Below, piece by piece: positions 42,621 through 51,964 of a stretch of DNA of 64,000 nt. Position 1 is the first letter of the stretch. Each line of letters begins with the position of its first letter. The stretch spans positions 41,218 through 105,217 of the forward strand of contig SAUG01000130.1 of the NCBI GenBank assembly GCA_011316305.1, written 5' to 3'. Origin of the DNA: Rusavskia elegans (taxonomy: Eukaryota; Ascomycota; Lecanoromycetes; Teloschistales; Teloschistaceae). The position numbers and the translations under genes are program-made. The notes beneath the pieces are model-generated. The model saw nothing but the letters and a program-made list of their open reading frames with translations, searched no databases and was not told the DNA's origin.

Positions 42621-45060
42621 ATGCCACGGCTCTTTGCTCGCAAATTTGTCTGCTTCTATTGCAATCGTCGCTCGGCGCAGGAGCGCAAGGCTGGCGTTTG
42701 GCAATGGAAATGCGAACAGTGCGATGCCGTGAACCATCTGGATGAGGTACGTTTCTTTGTCCCGATCCTGTCGATACCCGTACTACATGGTGCCGCTACT
42801 AAGGGAATGCAGCACGGTGAGATCACAGATCCGCCGATATCGTCTCTACAGACACCTCTCCCTACTCGCTATGCGATCAATCAGCCGCAGTTGCTTCCCC
42901 CGGGGACAAATCCCCCCGACCGTTCGCTCTTCTGTCCAAGATGCCTTCAGAACCAGCACATCGTGAACCAAGCACTAGCCGAATACCTTCCATCTCAAGA
43001 TGATCCTAGTTACTCAGAGTTCGAACATGCCCTTCCCGGCTACCGTAAGAAGATGGAGGAGCGTTTCCCACAAGTGTGCGACGATTGCGCCCCTGCAGTG
43101 GACGACCGGATCCGTTCAACTGGGTACGCTGCAAAGACTGATCATCTTCGACGGATGATGGATCGTACAAGAGGGCAAGATGCCCTTCGTAAGAGCTGGA
43201 GCTGGAAGAGCGTTGTCCTAATGCTTGGCGGTATCGGCTGGACCCTTGGTTGTGTGGGACATCTCGCCTTCCACATACTTGGAGCACTCCCAGCTACTGG
43301 GACCGAGGATGAACTCAAAGATCCCGACGATCTTCAGTCGCTATTGATGTGTTTCGTCCAGGGTGCAAACGATCTGCGGTATCCGCCGTCCTGCAAGCAA
43401 CGTTTCCATGCGGTCTTGGGCTATAGTCTTGGTCTGAGCTTACTATGCTGCTGGTGGAATCCCAGAATGCAGTTCAAGCTTAGGGGTGGCTACGGTCGTG
43501 TCGTTGGCCGTGCTGACTACTACAAATTACAGCTGGTCGCTTTAGCCGTTCGTTTTGTGGGTTGGAAGTTGGCGGCAACGGAGACTACATCAGCCATCAA
43601 CTCCCAGAACGTGAGAGCAACACATGCTTTCAGCCTTGTCCTAGAAGCTCTGGTAAAGTCGTCCTTCGTATGTTCACGGGCTCAGGCTGATCATGCCACA
43701 GTTATGTGTCTTGTCATGGCGTTCGATTCAGATCGATCAACGACCCCAAGTGTCATTCCAGGAACATTACGAGCCGTTGATGCCCGCTCAGGCAACGTCG
43801 AAGAACACACCCGCTTTGCAGGCAAATCTAAGAGACCTCAGCTCTTCGTCAAGATCACTCGTTCCGCGCTTTCCGATTGAGAAGCTGGCTTCTAAACCTC
43901 CGCTGCCCCAGCAGCTTCCATATCAGCCCCCGACGCCGCCACCAGAAGGAGGTGATGAAGATACGGGCATGGACTGGACTCCTGAACACACCTTTCGGCC
44001 GGCAAAAGAATACAACACTTTGCAGGCACAGCCCGCTTTCCACGAGCCATCCCCATTTCATGGCGCTCTCCCGCCAGCTCCTGTGAGCTGGGCCCAACGT
44101 CTGCGCAATCCCACTCAGCCTGCATTTCACAAGGCATCCGATGAGAAAAAGGAGAAATTCTTTGGCAGAAAGACGAAGCGTATGTTTCTTGACAATGCTT
44201 CGGATGTGACCAGTCAATTTTCGCCCAAAAGTCCGAGCTTCATGTCAGGAATTAGCTCCCCTGTCAAATTCGCGCCCCCAAGGTTTTTTGCACCAGCAGA
44301 TCGGATGGAAACTGGACTCGAATCCTTGTTCGAAGATACGTTCACCCTCAGCAAGGATACCAAGTCATCGCATGATCAACACCATCCAGAACCGGAGTCG
44401 TCATCCTTGGCCACCAGTCCCTTAACGCGCCTCGTGACTACTATCCTCCTGAGCATATCTTGCGTCGTGTGGGATTTCGCCACGATTTTATTCCCAACTT
44501 CAGTGCCTGCAGTGCGGTCGATATGCCAACTTTTAGCAGCTACAATATCAAGTCTCAACGCAGCCTCTTCAGCAGCACTACCACGAACGAGCAGAAGCAT
44601 CGGTAGCGCATTATTCTACGGAATCGAAGCCACAGCAGCTACGGCCTTGGGTGGATTGATCTGGCAACCGTGGGGTTACAGCGCGCAGTCTGATATCTGT
44701 GCGCTTGGTCTGTGGTTCCTCATAGGACTGACAGTCCAGGAGGTTTGGGACTTCTTCTCTAGTCTATTGCTTCCAGCTTCACCCATGACAGCTCAGAAGA
44801 GTGGGAACATGGAATCGGCACATCAAGAATCACTGGAACACAAGCCAGCAGTCAAACAGCCAACAGCAAGAAGCGAACCTCGACAGCGACCATTCAACCA
44901 AGCACCAAAAGCGAACAAAGCTACTGCTCCCTCGACGAATGCAGAGTTGAACCGTATGCAGATGAGTCAGCGTACGACAAGATTGAAGGCACGTGATGAG
45001 GTCCGAAGAGATAGCCTTGGAGTCAATGGTTTGGGAAGTCTTTCGCTGGGTGGATGGTGA
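42621..45060 (+). CDS. IMA1: Inner nuclear membrane protein Ima1 (TMEM201/NET5 family)
   Basis: Links heterochromatin or the lamina side to the nuclear envelope. Exons 42621-42746, 42813-43652 and 43702-45060 join in phase to 774 residues. The N-terminal Ima1 domain has zinc-binding-type cysteines: CFYCN, WKCEQCDAVNHLDE, FCPRCLQNQ, VCDDCAP. Several hydrophobic helices follow (VVLMLGGIGWTLGCVGH, AVLGYSLGLSLLCCWW). The third exon continues a helix as FSLVLEALLCVLSW, which supports choosing the 49-nt GTAAAG..ACAG intron over a 34-nt GTATGT alternative. The middle is Pro/Ser-rich and disordered, and the end holds three more hydrophobic stretches (residues ~560-680), then a basic tail. The first intron (42747-42812) is in frame and would be missed by a simple open-frame search. 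Confidence 0.9.
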
Positions 45061-45533
45061 TTAACAGGAAGCTTCACAGGAGGTATGCATCAACGAATAT
45101 GAAGGATGGGATTCATGGAGGGAGCGGAGTATAGCATAGCGAGCGGAGTCATCATTCCTTGGATACAGCTACACATAGAGGGTTTTACGGTCATTTTTGA
45201 GCATCATGTACTGTAGAACTAGCTACCAGAATAATGCAACAGCGGATCTTGCATTTACATGACCTCCCTCAAGCGACTGTCACATTACACACTCCGGAGT
45301 AGAACTCTAAATCAATTACCTTGTTGAACATAAAGACTGTTTCATAATCTCCTTCTAAAGTAGGAATCCAGTGATCGTTAGAACGAGATCTCATATCGAG
45401 ATATCGAATATAGTACAGCCCTACGTCAACTTTGACGAAAGCAACACCTTAATCCTGCGGTATAATATTCTGATCGTCCTTGCCATATTTTTTTTACTAC
45501 TTTTCTGAACACCGGTCGAGTCTTTCAACTGCA
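45061..45533. other. Intergenic between IMA1 and the RUS gene
   Basis: 473 bp; no gene. It contains the 3' flank of IMA1 and the promoter of the RUS-family gene, with a short T-rich tract near 45488. Confidence 0.5.
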
Positions 45534-47356
45534 ATGGACGTTCAAATTGAAGAGCGAGATGAAGCCGGCAACCTTATCGCGACCTACGCGGGATCATCGT
45601 CCACGGACGAGAAGGGAAGGAGCGGTGGGAGATGGGATGTCATCGTATGTCGTCGGGGAATTTCCAGAAAGGCCCTTCCTTCTACGACTCCACCTCAAGC
45701 GCTCGTCCTGTTGGAACAATGCTCCCTCATGTTCTGAATATATTCTCTCCAACGGTTTCTTCGCAGGCTCAAGGCACAATGCTTGGTTGTCTAATTCGTT
45801 GCCTGGATCACAGTATCCGGAGAAGGTGGGCACTTTATGGACGAGGTTACTTGGGGTGTTCTTGCCAGCTGGATACCCACACAGTGTGACGGAGGACTAC
45901 ATGAAGTTCAACCCTCTCCAGGTCATAAAGGAGGTACGACTAATGTCCTCGCTAGGTACCAAATCTATGTAGGTGATCCCAAGACTGAGTCGACGTGTCT
46001 TCATGCGCAGCAGGATTCATTGCAAGCCTTCTCAAGTTCCATTGCGGGTCTTCTATCATCACGGGCGGTGCTGCAAGGTCACTCTACCCTACCTACGAGT
46101 TCCCCGTGTGGAATGAAGAGCGATGAAGTCAGGTATGCTGATGGATATTTAGGTGTGGGCGTTGGTGATGCCAGTGCCAGTCCAACGACCGCCCTCCTTC
46201 TTTCTATCCTCCAAGAATCCACCGGTCGTATCGCCACCATTGTTTTCGCAGACAGGTTGGGAACCTCCCTGGAGCCGGAGTGCAAGATGTACCGCCTGGC
46301 TGCTGATGTTTTCAACGATGCTGCCATGCTATTGGATTGCCTCTCGCCTGCTTTGTCCCGAGGGCCCAGAGTAGTTCTATTGAGCAGCTCGAGTATGCTG
46401 CGGGCCTTGTGTGGTGTTGCCGCCGGGTCTTCGAAAGCGAGCTTGAGTGCACATTTCGCCAGATGGGGCAACCTTGGAGAACTGAATGCTGTAAGTCAAC
46501 AGCACACATTATCGATTACCTTTGCCCGTCCGCGTTCTAATGACGCATCAGAAGGACTCGAGCCAGGAGACTGTAATCTCTCTACTGGGAATGCTGGTAT
46601 ACAACTGGTGCGTGTAACATGGTGATTTTCCAGCTGATGGATGCCCAGGCCGGCAGCGTCGTTGTCTCGTACGTATCTTCGCCGATCACCACCTGGACCT
46701 GTCTCGTCCTGTTGCTATCAATACATCTGGCAATGAACCGGGCCGCGGTCCGGGCGGTCACTATGCACAGCCTGAACCGTCAAAGGGCCAATCTCGTCAC
46801 CTCCACCTATCTCGATCAGGACAGAATCATGAGTCCTAAAGAGGTCTCAATGCAGGAACGGATATTCGAATGGGACGGGGTTCTCCGGTGGAGAAGCTCA
46901 TCTCCTTTTGCAGCCGCCAGAATCGGTCTCGGTCTGAGAGACCTTCTTGCATCACTAGCCCCGGCTCACGAGCGGACAGGCTCTATACGCGACACGGAAG
47001 CTAGGTTGACGAGACTAATCCGTCTCTACAGCCAAGAGCAATTCCTGGTCTGGTATGATGCTCCGCAACGGCTAGGGCATATTACCCTTAAGGAAAGAGC
47101 CGCAGCAGAGTCACAGCTAAAAGCGTGGGCGTTGGTACTTTGGATTGCTCACCGTCATCATGCGGCTGGGGCAGATGCGACAAGCGCTGTCTTTGAGACA
47201 AGTTTGGAAGTGCACCGCAGAACGCTGCAAGAGCTCTCGTTACAATGGTCTGACTATACGAGTCGGTTGCGGAGCGCTGGCTGGGACCTTGATATCGCCA
47301 GCCTGGAGACAACGTCCGGCAGTCGCATTCGCGTAAACGCCAGCATCGGTTCTTGA
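45534..47356 (+). CDS. RUS / DUF647 family protein (root UVB sensitive-like)
   Basis: Members of this eukaryotic membrane family are linked in plants to UV-B and vitamin B6 homeostasis; the fungal role is unknown. Well-supported exons: up to 45905, 45956-45968, 46014-46077, 46153-46490, 46552-46596 and 46649-47356, all consistent in phase. The first exon (from 45534, MDVQIEERDEAGNLIATYAG) and its join to a second exon starting about 45814 are less sure; a 169-nt intron fits the frame but might hide another exon. Conserved blocks: VFLPAGYPHSVTEDYMKYQIYDSL (built over three exons), SSIAGLLSSRAVLQGVGVGDASASPT, QESTGRIATIVFADRLGTSLEPECK and MYRLAADVFNDAAMLLDCLSP, then helices in the C-terminal half. 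Exon 3 is only 13 nt (encoding YQIY plus one base). Confidence 0.87.
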
Positions 47357-49460
47357 CGTCGATGAGGATTTAAGCATATCTATGTCTGGGACAGGCTGTC
47401 AGCCTCCCGGTTGCCCTCCTATGACAGAGGGACGATAGGGCGGTTGAGGAAAACATGCATCCTGCATTCCCATCCCGATAGAGAGATGACTCAATCAATG
47501 GACCGTGTCAAGGGAGGAGAGCCTTGTCGCGTGCGAAAAGAGTAGGAGGGGATGGATTCATTACCTCGGTGGTCAGCGTGTCCGGCGCCGTGATGTCTAA
47601 GAGAACTTACACATCATTCGGAGGGATGAAGTGCAACGGCGGCAGTGGGTCGATAAGATATAAGCGCGGCCTTGTGATTCCTTGTGAAGCGGTGGAGATT
47701 GAGGCGGAAGAGAAAGCGTGGAGGATCTGCAGCGGTTGCCGCAAGGAGAAGGCTTCTGGAAGAGCAATGGAAGGCTGCTGTCGTGCATGCATGCAAGTGC
47801 AAGCATACGTGTGCACATGATGTCAACGGCCACCCAAACCCCTTCTCGGAGGTTATACCGACGTTTTCTGCCAACAACGATGAGGACTCAGGGCAGACCC
47901 GCATCGGTCTATCAATAGTCGTTCTGCAGCAACATCCTTACCAACTGGCCGTTGCTTTAAGCGCAACAAATGAGACACGACCAACGATGGATTGATGACC
48001 CAATTCGGCGGGCGAGCCTCCCCTGTAACGGATCAGTCGGACGTGGGAAGGACCGGTTTGGCAAGGTGCTTTCATTTGATTGTAAAGCAGCAAGACCGTT
48101 AGCATCATCATGGACCAACCAGACGCTGCAGGGTAGCGAAGGGTCTGGTGGCTTGTGTCGGACATGATTGGAGCAATCTCTCCGAATATCCCTTTACCTC
48201 TCCTAGCTTCCCGCTACCAAGTCAGCCGTTTTCGATATCCAGACTCAATCGTGAACGCACTACGATTTACTTTGCTCTGCCACCGTAACAGATCGAGGCA
48301 GATACATGATCTCTGGGCCGTCAATCGGGACTCGGTAAGCTATGGTATTTTGTGGTTCGGTTGAGGTCGCTGACTCGTCATTTGCCGACATCAGCGGGCC
48401 TGTCTAATTACGTCCTGACCCTGAGTCAGAGTACCCGGGATTTGACTGGGTCCCAATGAGCAATCAAGCGCCTGGCGACACAGAGTGAAGCCATCCAACG
48501 CCGCCGGAGCACCGCAACGAGTCAGAAGCAGCAGGCATGCAAGGCTTAGCAGGACCGGGGCACCGATTGGACGGCACACGGCAGCAGCATTCCGGCCTAG
48601 AGCACACTAAGAACATCTATCGAAGGAGTGGATTCGTGTGATGCTGCGAGGTGGCTTTTCTGCCTCAACGCTACTCTAGCCGTCCGGCCTTTCCTTCCCT
48701 CTCGTCTCATTTCTCCACCCCAGATGCAAAATGCCAGCGGCTCTCATTTCCTGTCGCAATTAACAATACCTTAACCAAACCTTGTCTCACTCCTCTCGAC
48801 CTCTCTTCTACCCGTCGACTTTCCAATTCCTTGACATACATATTGTCAACCTCCCACTTTGACTGGCAGACACTCGTTGCCTTGACACCCGACCGGAACC
48901 CTGCAGAGTTACGTATCAACCAGAACATCCGCTCACCCTTCATCGCCTCTTCCGATCCCCCTTCGGTTCCACAAATCTTGTGTGCGCTCAAAAAACTGTC
49001 GCTGACCGAAGTCCTCTCATGCCTTGAGATAATCCGTCTCAGCATAACGAGGCTACATCGACTGGTCCCAAGTGACAGCGGCTTGACGCATTGAAGTCCG
49101 TCGAATCAATTCCACCAACGCCGAGCAAACCGGGTAAAAGCAGTACGATCCAGTTTCACAGCTGCAGGCACGACTCCGGAGGCGCAAACAAGCCTCAACG
49201 TTGGCTGTACAGTCCCGAGAAGACAAACCGTCGCCTTCACCGCCCAGTTTCATATCCCTTCATCCCCCATCCTTCTGATACACGAACTGCACCTTGCACC
49301 CACCACGGATCATTCCGTCACTCACTTGCACCATCACGTCAAAGTGGCTCGATTGACGTCGACCACCAGTCAGATTTCGGGTCGCAGGGATTCACAGCAC
49401 AGTGTTAAAACTGGAAGGATCAATTCGAAGAGCTTCCGAATACGAGCTTGGAGACGCGCC
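47357..49460. other. Intergenic / long leader of the RGS gene
   Basis: 2.1 kb. Plus-strand frames at 48650-49090 start without ATG and have no family. The pyrimidine-rich stretch 48660-49330 could be promoter plus long 5' UTR of the gene at 49461. No RNA gene seen. Confidence 0.45.
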
Positions 49461-50531
49461 ATGATCCGCCGGAAACCAAAGTCACCGCCAGCAACATATT
49501 TGACCCCCCCTCCGGAAGAACTACTCGTCAATCCCTTGAGTACCGTCAGCGATTGGGACGCGGACGACGAGGGAACCATGTCGGCCGAGGACCTCAACAC
49601 CTCCCGGCCCCCAAGTCTTGATGATCAACCCAATGGACCCTACTTCCCCCCAAGACCCACGTTATCCGACGTTCTTTCCAACTCTTCACCCCCGCCTTGG
49701 ACTCTGAGTGCTTTCACTGCCTACCTCTCGCAAAACCACTGCCTGGAAAACCTCGAATTCACTATGGACGCAGAACGTTACCGTGATCGATATGCGGTGG
49801 TGGTCGATCAGATGAACGGCAAGCCAATGAGTGCGGAGTCGAAGGAATGCAATTACATCCGAATGCTTTGGAAGCGTCTGATGGATGCATACATAATACC
49901 GGATGGACCACGGGAGATCAACATCCCCAGCGATGTTCGAGAGAGCCTTCTATCCTTACCCAACGACTCGGTCCCACCGTCACCCCAAGAGTTGGACGCT
50001 GCGGCTAAGATCATCTACGATCTCATGGAGGAGTCGGTACTAGTCTCATTCTTGAACGAGATCTCCAGCGTCAACAGCACCACTGAAATCATCACGACCG
50101 ATTCCCAGCCAACAGACCACGCAAGAAACGGGTCGAGCCGGATCCGCCGAGCAGTAAGTTCGAGGGAACGGAAGCCGGCCCGAAGTCGGTCTCGGAGGCG
50201 GGCTTCACCCTCATCATCGTCTCTGGAAGTGTCGTCGACGTCAAACGATCGACAGTCGATGGCTTCGACCCTCATCAGCTCGACGACGAAGCGAAGCCGA
50301 GCACAAAGCCATCTATCGAGCGACAGCGGCGAGGTGAGCCTGACGAATGATTCGACGAGTGCGTCCAGCCCTAGCCACGAGCCAATGACGCCGCCCAATA
50401 CACCACCATCGAGTGATGTTGGTGGCAGCCCTCGGAACCGAGGAGATCACACGTGGAAAAAGATGCTGGTATGGAAGAAGAAGTCGAGTCAGGGGATGCG
50501 CGATAATCGGTTCCCCACGATTGAAGACTGA
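49461..50531 (+). CDS. RGS-like domain protein
   Basis: Single exon from MIRRKPKSPPATYLTPPPEE, 356 residues. Residues ~75-200 resemble a regulator-of-G-protein-signalling helical bundle: TLSDVLSNSSPPPWTLSAF, then TAYLSQNHCLENLEFTMDAE, YNYIRMLWKRLMDAYI-like helix, INIPSDVRESLL, DAAAKIIYDLMEESVLVSFL. LENLEF with a following hydrophobic helix is the usual RGS core entry. It would accelerate GTP hydrolysis on a heterotrimeric G-alpha subunit at the membrane. The C-terminal 150 residues are disordered and Ser/Arg-rich, with SP-type sites and HTWKKMLVWKKKSSQG at the end. No DEP, PX or membrane segment, so it is a small single-domain form. The gene-wide family call is good; the exact G-protein partner is not inferable. 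Confidence 0.85.
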   Translation: MIRRKPKSPPATYLTPPPEELLVNPLSTVSDWDADDEGTMSAEDLNTSRPPSLDDQPNGPYFPPRPTLSDVLSNSSPPPWTLSAFTAYLSQNHCLENLEFTMDAERYRDRYAVVVDQMNGKPMSAESKECNYIRMLWKRLMDAYIIPDGPREINIPSDVRESLLSLPNDSVPPSPQELDAAAKIIYDLMEESVLVSFLNEISSVNSTTEIITTDSQPTDHARNGSSRIRRAVSSRERKPARSRSRRRASPSSSSLEVSSTSNDRQSMASTLISSTTKRSRAQSHLSSDSGEVSLTNDSTSASSPSHEPMTPPNTPPSSDVGGSPRNRGDHTWKKMLVWKKKSSQGMRDNRFPTIED

Positions 50532-51964
50532 ATTGATTTCCCTACCTTTCGATTACGATTCACGACGGGTATTTCAATGCTCTACTACTGGATCTGCGAC
50601 TCCATCTCGGTCGGATATGCTCCAACCGGACAAGATTCGAAATTTGAGGCTACCGGTTACGGCGTTGGAGAGCGCCAAAGGCCATTAGGAGGGCGGAGGC
50701 ACTTGCATCAGGGGGCTGCCATCTGCATCTTCCATTACACACCACAGGATATCCTGCATAGCGTTGGGTCTTCTTCACTTCTTCATTCTCAGCATGGGAT
50801 TGGGCCATATTGCATACAATCGCGATACCACCACCCTTTCCCGCTAAATTTATTGTTTTGGCATTTTCACTATATACACAGGGGCCCGGCAGGCAAAATG
50901 ATACCACTCTGGGAGACGATAACGACGTCATGAATTCAGGGAATTATAATTTATACCTCCTCGAGCGAGTATCTAGACACTGGATGTGCTACGGACGTAC
51001 TGCTGACTCCAAGCCGTATTTCCTTTCTCTGACTGCTCTTCCTTTCTCTGCCCACCCCCAAATCTGATGATACACCATTTCATTGACATGACCGCGACAC
51101 TCGCTTAACCCTTGATCAAATACCTTAATTAGTAAAGATCAAGCCAGGTCGTACTTCGTACTCTACCAGGGACTAAAGCACGATGATGTGAATATGCCAC
51201 ATGACCATCCCGTTAATTCCTATCCTACCCTTGCTACCCTTACAACACTTATTCCACTAGCGGGATCGTAGACAATCGAACATTCATTCCATGCAGGTGC
51301 GGGACTCGGGGAATTATTTTGCCCGTCGCTTAGGGGTTTGTGGAGTTAAAGCGGCGACTGGTAACGGGATGGAAGGGAAGGGATGGGTTCGAGATAGAGG
51401 ATGACCCCGCACGCACAGTTGACATCATTCTAGTGTAGGTGGCGGTGCAAGCGAGATTCTGAGTGAATTGAGACAGGAGGAGGGAGAGAAAGAGAGGGGA
51501 AGAAAAGAGGAAGAAAGAAATGAGAGAGAGAGGGTGGGTGGGGAAAAGGGTTTGGGAAGGGGAAGGAGAAGGAGAAGGAGAAAAGGAGAAAAAGGGACGA
51601 TACATTTAGTGATCCGATAGTGTATATATAATGTTCTGGATTATTATGTGATGGGCATAATCAGTAAAGGCATACTCTTTGTCTGAATCATGAGTTGGTA
51701 TAGATATAGAAACTACTACATACATACTTACCCGTCTTCTTCCCTCTTGAAGTTTTTGAAGTGTTCATTTTGATTTTGGAGTAGAGTGGCGGTGGTCGAA
51801 CATACAACAAACAATTAGGATTGATGTTTGTTTATCGTCCGTCCGATCCTATATCTTCGTCCCTTCCGATGCCCCGTTTCGAAGCCGGCACAAGAACACA
51901 TACATCATCTCGCTCATCCGTATGGTAATCGTCGTTATGGAACGTTCCACACCATCTACACCTC
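50532..51964. other. Intergenic between the RGS gene and MLH3, with a purine tract
   Basis: 1.4 kb, convergent 3' flanks. From about 51465 to 51605 the plus strand is almost only A and G (GAAGGAGAAGGAGAAGGAG-like), giving strong strand asymmetry. Its reverse complement yields an apparent open frame of Ser/Pro/Phe/Leu that is compositional, not a gene. Confidence 0.6.

Noticed and set aside
43653..43701. 34-nt intron (GTATGT..ACAG) in the Ima1 gene
   Set aside because: Too short for a normal intron. The upstream GTAAAG donor gives 49 nt, keeps the frame and continues a hydrophobic helix.
51330..51605. 91-codon minus-strand frame rich in Ser, Pro, Phe, Leu
   Set aside because: Product of the purine tract on the other strand.
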